The position numbers were made by a program, and so were the translations under genes. Shown here one piece after another: positions 17,403 through 26,066 of a DNA stretch of 64,000 nucleotides (positions are counted from its first letter, which is position 1; each line of letters starts with the position of its first letter). This stretch comes from Sphingobacterium multivorum (GTDB taxonomy: Bacteria > Bacteroidota > Bacteroidia > Sphingobacteriales > Sphingobacteriaceae), in NCBI RefSeq assembly GCF_900457465.1, contig NZ_UAUU01000011.1, positions 1,240,001 through 1,304,000 on the forward strand. The letters run 5' to 3'. The notes beneath the pieces are model-generated. The model worked only from the letters and a program-made list of their open reading frames with translations. It was not told the origin of the DNA and ran no database searches.

Positions 17403-17433
17403 CAAACTTAGATAAAGTTACTTTTATATACAA
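17403..17433 (-). promoter_or_regulatory. Promoter TTG-N20-TAAGTTTG for the DUF4905/LysM/udk run
   Basis: On the minus strand, TTG (17433-17431), 20 bases, TAAGTTTG (17410-17403). The predicted start at about 17398 rules out a translation start at 17405 and supports 17381. Confidence 0.7.
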
Positions 17434-17475
17434 GTATAATCACGCGTAAACTGATTTTATCGTGTTTTATGTTTG

Positions 17476-17550
17476 TTTTAAACAGTATTTTTCTCAAAAA
17501 AAAGTCCAGACATAGCTGGACCTTTTTTTTGAGAAAAATACTGTTTAAAA
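17476..17550. terminator. Very long near-perfect hairpin terminator
   Basis: Arms of ~34 bases (ttttaaacagtatttttctc + A8 + gtccag against its complement) pair with a single extra base around a six-base loop. The core with A8 and T8 tracts is an ordinary bidirectional terminator; the outer 20-bp extension is unusual. The right arm includes the stop codon and last codons of the porin gene. Confidence 0.75.
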
Positions 17551-19137
17551 TTTAGAACCAATTGTTAGTACAACATTAGTCCGTTGATTTTTTATATCGG
17601 CTACCGGACTAGCATTATTCCAGTAGTTCTCATTAATCAAATACGGGCTTTCTTTGTAATTGACTGCATTATACGCACCGGTCAAATCAACATACATGCC
17701 GCGGCCAAGTTTAGCGCCGATACCTAAAGATGCTGTATAATTCGTGTAGTCTGCATTTTTATAGGGGTTGCCACTGTAATTGAAACCAGCTCTTCCGCTG
17801 AATACATTATCAAACATCACTTCACCACCAATTCGGGCATTAAATGCACCTTGGTAAGTATCTTTGATGTTTTGATTCATGTTCTTTTCTAACGTTTTAC
17901 TGTAATTTCCCACATCTTTAAAACGCATAGCGGCATAGTCTACCCATTCGACATCAGCCGTTATTAATCCTCTTGAGAATAATTGGCTTGCCCCAAGAGA
18001 CAATTTATAGGGTGTATTCATGTTATACTCCAAGTAACTGTGCCCTGCGTCATCACTGGTTCTATACTCTTTAAATGATTTGTCTTCATTTGGTCTGAAG
18101 TAACGGAACTCAGAATTGCTATATGATTCATCCCGGATGCTCATAAATGTAGGTGACTTAGCAGTGAATCCCATGCTAAACGTTGGCGTAAATTTATAGA
18201 TTACCCCAAGTTTAAAGTCTACACCGGTACCATCAGTGGCCTGCGCATAATCATCATATAATTCATAATCTTTATCCAACATGGCATACTTTTGGGCATT
18301 GGTTGGTTTTAAAAATTCTGAATCTTTGTTGATGGCTTTTAATTGGTCGGCGGTCATTGTTTGACCATATTCAGTAAACCAGCTGGAATTGTCGTACGTA
18401 AACGCAGTGAAACCTAAAGAGGCTCCCAAATACAATTTGTTGCTATAATTCGCACCAAATGACAAAACAGATTCGGATTTACTGCCTTTTTCCAAAATAG
18501 AATTTACCTGATCAAAGCCATCCTTTCCATTAAAATTATCAAAGTCAGTAATAGGGAAATATCTTCCGTTATTGCCTGTTTCTTTATCAAATAATAAAGA
18601 GTTATTATAAACTTCCTGGCCCCAGCCATTCATACCGCCAGGTGACGATAGCTGGTCAGAATAAGCGCCAGAGATCGAACTTGTGTTATTTACTCCTCGA
18701 TATTCTAGCAGATTATTATAGACATAATTGCGATTATAAGCAATACCGACATTGAAATTTAACCAGCCTTTATCTAAGTTGCCTCCGTTGCGGTAAGTTG
18801 GTAAGTGAAAAACAATTCCAGCATTATCTAAGTTGAAATTGTTCTTGCTACTGTTTGAATTTTGACCAAAATAGTCGGTTTTGTTTTTATTGTTCAGGTA
18901 CCTGCCAGTTACTGATATATCAGACTGATTGAAGTAACCCAAACCTGCGGGGTTACTCGTAATCGAACTTATATCTCCACCTAATGCGGTAGATGCATTT
19001 CCCATGGCCTTAAAACGAGCTGTTCCGCCATTGTCCCCTTGGGAGAATAAAAGTACATCTTTCGTATATTGCGCTTGAGTAGTCCCTGCTGCACCTAAAA
19101 CGAATGCAGTTCCAAAAAGTAATTTTTTGATTGTCAT
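17545..19137 (-). CDS. OmpP1/FadL/TodX-type outer-membrane transport protein
   Basis: A 530-residue beta-barrel protein, probably a hydrophobic-compound channel. A signal peptide ends near residue 22 (GAAGTTQAQ). The family N-terminal plug sequence follows: ARFKAMGNASTALGGDISSITSNPAGLGYF. Alternating beta strands and turn-rich loops continue to a terminal Phe (LTIGSKF), the outer-membrane insertion signal. Loops are Asn/Gly/Tyr-rich. The ligand is unknown. The stop codon lies in the long hairpin that ends the transcript. Confidence 0.85.
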   Translation of the reverse strand: MTIKKLLFGTAFVLGAAGTTQAQYTKDVLLFSQGDNGGTARFKAMGNASTALGGDISSITSNPAGLGYFNQSDISVTGRYLNNKNKTDYFGQNSNSSKNNFNLDNAGIVFHLPTYRNGGNLDKGWLNFNVGIAYNRNYVYNNLLEYRGVNNTSSISGAYSDQLSSPGGMNGWGQEVYNNSLLFDKETGNNGRYFPITDFDNFNGKDGFDQVNSILEKGSKSESVLSFGANYSNKLYLGASLGFTAFTYDNSSWFTEYGQTMTADQLKAINKDSEFLKPTNAQKYAMLDKDYELYDDYAQATDGTGVDFKLGVIYKFTPTFSMGFTAKSPTFMSIRDESYSNSEFRYFRPNEDKSFKEYRTSDDAGHSYLEYNMNTPYKLSLGASQLFSRGLITADVEWVDYAAMRFKDVGNYSKTLEKNMNQNIKDTYQGAFNARIGGEVMFDNVFSGRAGFNYSGNPYKNADYTNYTASLGIGAKLGRGMYVDLTGAYNAVNYKESPYLINENYWNNASPVADIKNQRTNVVLTIGSKF

Positions 19138-19207
19138 ATGCTAAAATATCGTCAATAATAATCAGTAGCACACAAGATGCTGCGTGCTACTGTTTAAATG
19201 CTTTTAA

Positions 19208-20401
19208 CTATCGAGTACGTCCTCCACTTGATCTTGAGCTACCGCCTCCAGAGAAGCCTCCTCCCGAAGATCTAGAACTACCACCTCCAGAAAAACCACC
19301 GCTAGAGCGGGAAGATGAACCACTATCATAGCTTCTTGTTGGCGGAGTATACGACGGTCTTGACGTTGAGCTTGGGTTGCTGGAACGTGTTTCCATCGAA
19401 CGGCTCATCGGACGAGATACCTCTCCCGAACTGTTTCGTGATCTGGAATCATTATTATAATATCCGCTAGAGGTGCTACGTGTGTTGTTTGGATAGGAGC
19501 CATTGACTCTGTCTGACGTTCTTGAACGCATACCGTCTGAGTAAGCTCTGTTCGAAACGCCATCTGATGTTCTTGTTCTTCCTCCAGTTCTATCGTATGA
19601 AGAACTCCGTGAAGATACCGTGCCATCAGAATTTCTTGATCTACTAGCAACGGATGTGATTCTGCCTCTAGAATCACGTGCTACGCCAGTACGGTCGTAT
19701 CCTCCAGAACTCCGAGCAACACTGTTACGGTCATATCCACCTGAAGTTCGGGTTCGTGATGATGAACTGCGCGTGTTATAGTTATCTCTGTATACAGATC
19801 TACTTGATGCATAGCGTGGTCTTGAGTTACCCCAGTAGCCACCGCCCCAGTAACCGTTTCCATACCAACCAGATCCCCAATAGCCGCCGCCATACCAGCC
19901 ACCCCAAGGTCTGTAACCGCCATACCAAGGAGAGCCCCAGCCCCAGCTAGATCCCCAACCCCATCCGAGGCCGATAGACCACGATGAACCCCATCCAGAG
20001 TTCCATCCCCATCCCATTCCGAATGAAGGGCCGTATCCATACCAACCACCGAAACCATAACCATACCATGGATCAAAAAATGGGTCAAAGTACGTCATGC
20101 CCGGACTAGCGTAATAGAAACGATTGATACGGTTTGCATATTCAAGATCTTCATAGGAATCATTGTTGTAATCCTGATCAGAATATTCGTCATCATAGTA
20201 ACCACCTTGTGCCTGTCCATTTGGTTGGGACTGATCTGCATCTGTGTAATAGTAATCTGGGCTTTGATAAACCTTTTGTCTCGCTTGCCCATTATTGCCA
20301 TAGACATCGTCGCCATAGATTTGCCTACTTGTACCGCAGGAACCAAGCATGAACGCTCCTGTTATGGCAAGTGCTCCGATAAATAATCTATTTTTTTTCA
20401 T
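19208..20401 (-). CDS. Gly/Ser/Tyr/Trp-rich lipoprotein, low complexity
   Basis: A 397-residue predicted lipoprotein; the lipobox is FMLGSC, with Cys22 as the lipidated residue. Residues ~95-195 are extremely rich in Gly, Trp and Tyr (for example WGWGSSWGWG). Residues ~195-397 are Ser/Arg-rich with repeats such as GGYDR, SRSSGG and SRTSD, ending in a Gly/Ser tail. This composition is seen in surface-exposed, disordered Bacteroidota proteins. No domain was recognised and the function is unknown. It is divergent from proS. Confidence 0.75.
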   Translation of the reverse strand: MKKNRLFIGALAITGAFMLGSCGTSRQIYGDDVYGNNGQARQKVYQSPDYYYTDADQSQPNGQAQGGYYDDEYSDQDYNNDSYEDLEYANRINRFYYASPGMTYFDPFFDPWYGYGFGGWYGYGPSFGMGWGWNSGWGSSWSIGLGWGWGSSWGWGSPWYGGYRPWGGWYGGGYWGSGWYGNGYWGGGYWGNSRPRYASSRSVYRDNYNTRSSSSRTRTSGGYDRNSVARSSGGYDRTGVARDSRGRITSVASRSRNSDGTVSSRSSSYDRTGGRTRTSDGVSNRAYSDGMRSRTSDRVNGSYPNNTRSTSSGYYNNDSRSRNSSGEVSRPMSRSMETRSSNPSSTSRPSYTPPTRSYDSGSSSRSSGGFSGGGSSRSSGGGFSGGGSSRSSGGRTR

Positions 20402-20579
20402 AATATCCTAAATCCTTATTTTCGATTATACAGCCTTATTTACTATCTTAGACGCAGATTTCTCGAAGGGGTTTAATCGAAGTAATCAAAAATACAAATA
20501 TTTTTTATTGAACGCTTTTCGTATTAGAATTACAGACGGGATTTAACGTAATAATGTTACAATAATTTATCAATTTCAT

Positions 20580-22052
20580 ATGAGTAAAGGAATAACAAGT
20601 CGTGCTGAAGATTATTCGCAATGGTATAACGAGCTTGTGATCAAAGCTGATCTAGCTGAAAATTCAGCTGTACGAGGCTGTATGGTGATCAAACCATACG
20701 GCTACGCTATCTGGGAACGGATGCAAGCGATCTTAGATAAAAGATTTAAAGAAACAGGTCATAGCAACGCTTATTTCCCTTTATTCATTCCCAAATCGTT
20801 TTTTTCAAAAGAAGCTGCGCATGTGGAAGGTTTCGCTACCGAATGCGCGGTAGTAACTCATTATAGATTAAAAAACGATGGTACAGGTAAGATCGTAGTG
20901 GATGAAGAGGCGAAATTGGAGGAAGAGCTAATTGTACGTCCGACTTCTGAGACGATTATATGGAATACCTACCGTGGTTGGATTGAATCTTATCGTGATC
21001 TTCCAATTTTGGTCAACCAATGGGCCAACGTCGTACGATGGGAAATGCGTACACGTCTTTTCTTGCGTACTGCGGAGTTTTTGTGGCAGGAGGGCCATAC
21101 AGCTCACGCAACCAGAGAAGAGGCTATTGAAGAAACCGAACGTATGCTTGATGTCTATGCGGAATTTGCTGAAAAGATATTGGCTGTGCCTGTTGTACGT
21201 GGTAGAAAAACAGAAAACGAACGTTTTGCGGGTGCCTTGGATACCTATTGTATTGAAGCATTGATGCAAGATGGAAAAGCATTGCAAGCAGGAACTTCTC
21301 ATTTTCTTGGCCAAAACTTTGCAAAGGCGTTTGACGTGAAATTTACGTCTAAAGAAGGAAAATTGGAGCATGTTTGGGCGACTTCTTGGGGTGTTTCTAC
21401 ACGTTTGATGGGTGCATTGATTATGGCTCACTCAGATGATCAAGGATTGGTGTTGCCACCAAAATTGGCACCAATTCAAGTTGTCATCGTTCCGATTTTT
21501 AAAACTGATGCAGAAAAAGCACAGATCGATGAATTCGTGAATCAGTTGACAAAAGAATTACGGGTGAACGACATATCCGTAAAATACGACGATCGGGACA
21601 CTCAACGTCCGGGCTTTAAATTTGCAGAATGGGAGTTAAAAGGTGTTCCTGTACGTGTAGCAGTCGGGGCAAGAGATATGCAAAATGGTACGGTAGAATT
21701 AGCGCGTCGTGATACCCAAACGAAGGAAACGGTTGCTCAGGAGGGCTTGGCCGGTACTATTGTACAATTGCTAGATACTATACAAGAAAATATATACCAA
21801 AAAGCATTAAATTTCAGGACATCGCATTTCACTGAAGTGAATTCGTATGATGAGTTTAAAGAAGTGCTGGAAGGTAAGGGTGGTTTTATCTCTTGTCATT
21901 GGGATGGAACAACAGAAACGGAAAAACGCGTAAAAGAAGAAACCAAGGCAACAATTCGTTGTATTCCTCTGGATGCGAAAGAAGAGGAAGGTGTTTGTAT
22001 CTTTACCGGGAAGCCTTCAAATCGTCGTGTACTCTTTGCAAAAGCCTATTAA
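20580..22052 (+). CDS. proS: Prolyl-tRNA synthetase (eukaryote/archaeal-like, type without editing domain)
   Basis: Charges tRNA-Pro. The 490-residue length and absence of an INS editing insertion place it in the shorter ProS type. Class II motifs: motif 2 TRLFLRTAEFLWQEGHTAH, motif 3 region STRLMGALIMAHSDDQGLVLPP. The anticodon-binding domain (~285-400) has APIQVVIVPIF, and a C-terminal zinc-like domain follows. The start MSKGITSRAEDYSQWYNELV is conserved. It is followed after 15 bases by the epimerase-like gene. Confidence 0.96.
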   Translation: MSKGITSRAEDYSQWYNELVIKADLAENSAVRGCMVIKPYGYAIWERMQAILDKRFKETGHSNAYFPLFIPKSFFSKEAAHVEGFATECAVVTHYRLKNDGTGKIVVDEEAKLEEELIVRPTSETIIWNTYRGWIESYRDLPILVNQWANVVRWEMRTRLFLRTAEFLWQEGHTAHATREEAIEETERMLDVYAEFAEKILAVPVVRGRKTENERFAGALDTYCIEALMQDGKALQAGTSHFLGQNFAKAFDVKFTSKEGKLEHVWATSWGVSTRLMGALIMAHSDDQGLVLPPKLAPIQVVIVPIFKTDAEKAQIDEFVNQLTKELRVNDISVKYDDRDTQRPGFKFAEWELKGVPVRVAVGARDMQNGTVELARRDTQTKETVAQEGLAGTIVQLLDTIQENIYQKALNFRTSHFTEVNSYDEFKEVLEGKGGFISCHWDGTTETEKRVKEETKATIRCIPLDAKEEEGVCIFTGKPSNRRVLFAKAY

Positions 22053-22067
22053 TAGTCTTATCAGAAT

Positions 22068-22856
22068 ATGAGGATACTCATTTTGGGATGTGGTTGGCTT
22101 GCAGAATCTTTTGCGCTACATATGAAGTATCAAGGCCATGAGGTTTGGGCTAGTACGACAACATCTGAAAAATACCATCGGTTGAATGCCGATGGTATTT
22201 TTTCATTTATTCTAGACTTTGATTATGAAAACTTTCCAGCAAGGATAGATTTACCTACTCAATTTGACTTCGTATTAAACAGTATTCCGGCAAGTCAGAA
22301 AAATAGTGTAGCGATTCTTGAAAACAGATTTTCGAATATTAAATCATTTTACAGGCACATTACTTGGAAGAAACAAGTCTTTCTGAGCTCTATTGGAATT
22401 TATCCGGATAAAGATGCTGTATTTGATGAATTCTATGCAGATACAACCGAGCTCTCATCAAAACTCTTGCTTGCTGAAGCATGCATGTTGGGATTGGCTG
22501 ATACCATAATTTATCGATTAGGAGGTTTGTTTGGTAAAAACCGTGTTTTTGCCAAATATTTTTCCGAACGTATTTGTACGACGGGTGAACAGCCAGCCAA
22601 TTTTGTTCATATCGATGATGTGATCAGACTGTTAGAGGCGGCATCTTGCAATGTGCTTAAACATACTGTATACAATGTTGTTGCTCCCTTACATCCTAAA
22701 AAAAAGGACGTAATTCTAGCGTCGGCAAAAAAATATGGCTATATTTTGCCACTTGCATTCGAAGCAACGAATACGATTCAAAAAATAGTTAGGGGTGAAT
22801 TACTTCAAGAGGAACTGGAGTATGAATATGTCCTGCCTGATCCTTTGCAATTTTAA
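22068..22856 (+). CDS. NAD(P)-binding epimerase-like protein (YeeZ type)
   Basis: A 262-residue short extended dehydrogenase. The N-terminal Rossmann motif is ILGCGWLAESFA (GxGxxA). Later SSIGIYPDKDAVFDE replaces the usual SSTxVYG segment, and YRLGGLFG and FVHIDDVIRLLEA match the family C-terminal half. The catalytic YxxxK is not clear, so enzyme activity is uncertain. It is probably co-transcribed with proS. An AT-rich hairpin at 22855-22887 overlaps the stop codon. Confidence 0.75.
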   Translation: MRILILGCGWLAESFALHMKYQGHEVWASTTTSEKYHRLNADGIFSFILDFDYENFPARIDLPTQFDFVLNSIPASQKNSVAILENRFSNIKSFYRHITWKKQVFLSSIGIYPDKDAVFDEFYADTTELSSKLLLAEACMLGLADTIIYRLGGLFGKNRVFAKYFSERICTTGEQPANFVHIDDVIRLLEAASCNVLKHTVYNVVAPLHPKKKDVILASAKKYGYILPLAFEATNTIQKIVRGELLQEELEYEYVLPDPLQF

Positions 22857-22887
22857 TTCATTTTTATTTTAAAAAGAAAAATGAATT
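22855..22887 (+). terminator. AT-rich hairpin overlapping the stop codon
   Basis: Arms aattcattttt and aaaaatgaatt pair perfectly over 11 bp. Its low GC content makes it a weak terminator candidate. Confidence 0.4.
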
Positions 22888-22983
22888 TGTGACTACCAAG
22901 GTGAAAAAATTAAATAATTTCATTATTTTAACATCAATTCTACTATGGGAAATTTAAGTAGAGGGTCATATTTGCTGGAATTT

Positions 22984-23016
22984 ACCAATATCGAGAAATT
23001 TTTGCCAGATATTGGT
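22984..23016. repeat. 9-bp inverted repeat upstream of the DeoR-type regulator
   Basis: Arms accaatatc (22984-22992) and gatattggt (23008-23016) are perfectly complementary and followed by gttttcctttg. It sits 60 bases before the regulator start. It could be an operator for that regulator or the terminator of the proS transcript. Confidence 0.45.
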
Positions 23017-23076
23017 GTTTTCCTTTGAACAAACCGATAATAGATTAGTATTTTAACAGCATATTATAATAGAGCC

Positions 23077-23838
23077 ATGACAAATGTAGAGAGACATCAA
23101 TATATCTTAAAACAATTAAAGGAAGTCGGCGTAGTTCAGGTAATTGATCTATGTGAGGAATTGGGCGTTTCCTCTGTGACCATTCGGAAGGATTTGACCT
23201 TGTTGGAAGATAGTGGATTGTTGTTTAGGACGCATGGCGGGGCAACACAATATAATCCTTATACGACTGATCGTACCGTATTTGAAAAAGAGAAACTTCG
23301 TTCGGATGATAAAAGCAGGATCGGGAAAAAAGCGGCTGAAATGATTGAGGAAAATGATTCCATCATTATAGCTTCAGGAACGACCATGCAGTCGCTAGCA
23401 AAGCAGATTGTTCCTAAAGGAAATATTACTGTAGTGACTTCGGCATTGAATGTTGCAATGGAATTGATCAAATATCCTTCGGTTGAAATCATGCAGATGG
23501 GGGGGACGCTTCGCAAGACCTCAACATCCGTAACGGGAAAGTATGCAGAAAATTTATTACAGGATTTTTATTGCAGTAAATTGTTTTTGGGCGTGGACGG
23601 GATTGACCTGGAGTACGGGGTATCAACGTCAAGTGCGCAGGAAGCTCAATTAAATCGCATTATGATCGATACGGCTCAAAAAGTTGTCGTTCTTGCAGAT
23701 TCTTCCAAATTTGGAAGAAGAAGTTTCGGACGAATTTGTGGTTTTGATAAAATTGATATATTAATTACCGATGACAAAGTAAATACAAGCTTTGTGGAAT
23801 CGTTAGAAAAAGCTGGGGTAAACGTCATAGTTGTTTAA
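23077..23838 (+). CDS. DeoR/GlpR-family transcriptional regulator
   Basis: A 253-residue repressor-type protein. The N-terminal winged helix (residues ~1-55) has VIDLCEELGVSSVTIRKDLTLLE and the LFRTHGGA turn typical of the family. The C-terminal sugar-phosphate sensor domain shows IASGTTMQSLAKQI, VTSALNVAMEL and LADSSKFGRRSF. The effector is probably a phosphorylated sugar. No sugar operon is adjacent, so its targets are outside the window or it acts at a distance. Monocistronic, with a terminator. Confidence 0.9.
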   Translation: MTNVERHQYILKQLKEVGVVQVIDLCEELGVSSVTIRKDLTLLEDSGLLFRTHGGATQYNPYTTDRTVFEKEKLRSDDKSRIGKKAAEMIEENDSIIIASGTTMQSLAKQIVPKGNITVVTSALNVAMELIKYPSVEIMQMGGTLRKTSTSVTGKYAENLLQDFYCSKLFLGVDGIDLEYGVSTSSAQEAQLNRIMIDTAQKVVVLADSSKFGRRSFGRICGFDKIDILITDDKVNTSFVESLEKAGVNVIVV

Positions 23839-23884
23839 CACAGTTTAACAAAAATAACTCAAAACTATGCTCGTCTTTTATCAT

Positions 23885-23930
23885 AAAAAATGTCCCCAAA
23901 AGAGTGTTTAACTTTTTGGGGACATTTTTT
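23885..23930. terminator. Bidirectional terminator
   Basis: Strong stem aaaaaatgtccccaaaa / tttttggggacatttttt between the convergent DeoR-type gene and aguA. Confidence 0.9.
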
Positions 23931-23945
23931 CTATGGACAGTTTTT

Positions 23946-25021
23946 TTAGCTCAGTGCCGGCTCCTGCTGGCTTAAACAGTGGAAACTTCCCAGCCCCCAA
24001 ATAATGTCAACGGAATTTATACCGATGACTTTACGTGTAGGGAAACAGCCTTGGATAATATCCAGTGCTCTTTGGTCATTTTTATCGTTGAAGATCGGTA
24101 CAACAACGATATCGTTTGCAATGTAGAAATTAGCATAAGAAGCAGGCAATCTTGTTTCGTCATAGATGACCGGTGCTGGCATTGGGAGCTCAACGATATG
24201 CAGTGGCTCTCCATTTAAGAGTCTAAATGAACGAAGTGTTGCTAGATTTTCTTGAAGTATCTCGTAGTTTTCATCCGTTGGATCTTCCTCGACAACTGTT
24301 AAAACGGTGTTTTCGTTGACGAAACGTGTGATATCGTCAATGTGTCCATCTGTATCGTCTCCAACGATACCGTCTCCAAGCCATAAAACCTGTTCCTGAC
24401 CGTAAAATTCTTTTAAATAAGTTTCTATCTGCTCTTTTGTCAGGTGTGGATTTCGGTTTTTATTCAATAGACAAGCCGTTGTTGTCATGATTGTTCCTGC
24501 GCCATTAAACTCAACTGAACCGCCTTCCATGACGATATCAGGGACAAATAGAGGAAGGTTGAATGTTGTGGCAATACGTGTCGGAACAATATCGTCAAGG
24601 TCGAAAGGAGGGTATTTTCCACCCCAGGCATTATAGCCCCAGTCGACTACTGCTTTTTGATTTGTTGCTTGGTTAATAATAAAAGCGGGACCGTGGTCTC
24701 TACACCAAGCATCGTTAGTCGGATTAAAGTAGAATTCGATATTGCTAAAATCTGTTGTCACTTCTTTGAGTGCGGTAATAGCAAAATTTTGCATTTCCTC
24801 ATTAGCGACGTTAATCCTTACTTTTTGCCCTGCTGCTACGGCTTTAATAAATTTCGCAATAAGGTTTGTATATTGTTTCGATCTTCCCGGGCCAAGATTC
24901 CTCTTTATGTGGCCAGCTCAACCATAAGGCTTCTTGCTTTGCCCATTCTGCAGGAAAAAAGAAGCCCTGTTGTTTGGGGAATTGTCAAAATAGTCCAGGG
25001 TGAATGTTTTTTTTGTTCCAT
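23946..25021 (-). CDS. aguA: Agmatine deiminase, 5' part disrupted by several apparent indels
   Basis: Hydrolyses agmatine to N-carbamoylputrescine. The frame from 24794 to 23946 holds NPTNDAWCRDHGPAF, the guanidino-group site DWGYNAWGGKYPPFDLDD, MEGGSVEFNG, GDDTDGHIDD and the C-terminal LGSFHCLSQQEP with the nucleophilic Cys. The family's first ~75 residues are present upstream but spread over frames: MEQKNIHPGLF, then NSPKQQGFFFPAEWAK and LSWPHKEESWPG, then LIAKFIKAVAAGQKVRINV. The start is 25021. Single-base shifts fall near 25007-25014 (T8), 24987-24990, 24975-24978 and 24864-24870. Errors seem likelier than decay, because the catalytic part is perfect. Confidence 0.8.
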
Positions 25022-25037
25022 ACTTATTTTAGCGGGA

Positions 25038-25098
25038 TTAAAAAAGCCATTTCAGTTTGTTTCAGCACAGTGGTATGCCTTCGAAACTGAAATGGCTA
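25038..25098 (-). terminator. Intrinsic terminator between aguB and aguA
   Basis: Arms agccatttcagttt (25045-25058) and aaactgaaatggct (25084-25097) form a 14-bp stem with a 25-base loop. On the minus strand it is followed by TTTTTAATCC. It should separate aguB transcription from aguA. Confidence 0.75.
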
Positions 25099-25110
25099 GC
25101 ATATCCAATA

Positions 25111-25986
25111 TTAGTCTTCGTCAATAAAACGTTTGGTGATCGGCGCGTATGTTTCGATTCTTCGGTCTCTCAAAAATGGCCAATGTTTTCTGAAATAGTC
25201 CGATTCATTTAAATCTAGTTCGACGACCTCAATTTCTTCTTTGTCATGTGAAGCAAGGTACAGTAATTTACCTTGTCCATTCGTCACGAAGCTTCCACCC
25301 CAAAATTTCATTGCACCATTTTGTTCAAATCCCACACGGTTAACGGATACAACAGGAACGCCGTTTGCAACGGCATGGGAGCGTTGTATTGTTTGCCATG
25401 CATTATATTGATCTTTGTTGGTTTCTTCATCTTGGTCTGTTGCCCATCCGATAGCAGTAGGATAGAATAAAATTTCGGCACCCATCAATGCGGTAATTCG
25501 AGATGCTTCCGGATACCATTGATCCCAGCAAATTAAGATGCCTATTTTTCCAAATTTTGTTTTGAATACTTTGTAGCCTAAATCGCCTGGTGTAAAATAG
25601 AATTTTTCGTAAAACGCAGGGTCATCTGGAATATGCATTTTGCGATATTTTCCTAAATAGGAACCGTCTGCATCCAATACAGCGGTTGTATTATGGTACA
25701 GTCCTTCTGCTCTTTTTTCAAATAATGAAGCGATAATGACGACACCTGCTTCTTTAGCAACAGCCGATAGGGCGTCCGTTGATGGACCCGGAATAGCTTC
25801 AGCCAGTGCGAAATTGTCATAATCTTCCACATCGCAGAAATATAAAGAGGTAAATAGTTCTTGCAGACACACAATTTGCGCACCTTTTGCAGCGGCTTCT
25901 TTTACTTTAGCGATAGCTTTTTCGAGATTCTCTTGTTTGCTTGCGGTACAGCTCATCTGTACAACTCCAACTTTTACTTTGCTCAT
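25111..25986 (-). CDS. aguB: N-carbamoylputrescine amidase
   Basis: Converts N-carbamoylputrescine to putrescine, CO2 and ammonia. The 291-residue nitrilase-superfamily enzyme shows the catalytic triad as LQELF (Glu), KYRKMHIPDD (Lys) and LICWDQWYPE (Cys). ATAIGW-like YPTAIGWATDQDE and the C-terminal FLRDRRIETYAPI are typical of this amidase subgroup. It is upstream of aguA, the preceding step of the route. Together they make putrescine from agmatine. Confidence 0.92.
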   Translation of the reverse strand: MSKVKVGVVQMSCTASKQENLEKAIAKVKEAAAKGAQIVCLQELFTSLYFCDVEDYDNFALAEAIPGPSTDALSAVAKEAGVVIIASLFEKRAEGLYHNTTAVLDADGSYLGKYRKMHIPDDPAFYEKFYFTPGDLGYKVFKTKFGKIGILICWDQWYPEASRITALMGAEILFYPTAIGWATDQDEETNKDQYNAWQTIQRSHAVANGVPVVSVNRVGFEQNGAMKFWGGSFVTNGQGKLLYLASHDKEEIEVVELDLNESDYFRKHWPFLRDRRIETYAPITKRFIDED

Positions 25987-26012
25987 TCTTTAATGCTTAT
26001 TTTAATACAGCA

Positions 26013-26020
26013 CAAAGATA
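26013..26020 (-). promoter_or_regulatory. aguB promoter, -7 element
   Basis: TATCTTTG on the minus strand, 26 bases before the start codon. No TTG lies 20 bases upstream. Confidence 0.45.
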
Positions 26021-26066
26021 CTATTCTTAATTTGGATTTGGTCGGTAGGAAAAACAAAAAGAGCTC

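Noticed and set aside
19405..20352. Several long frames overlapping the Gly/Ser-rich lipoprotein gene on both strands
   Set aside because: They arise from the repetitive GC-richer codons of that gene. Only the lipoprotein frame has a signal sequence and lipobox.
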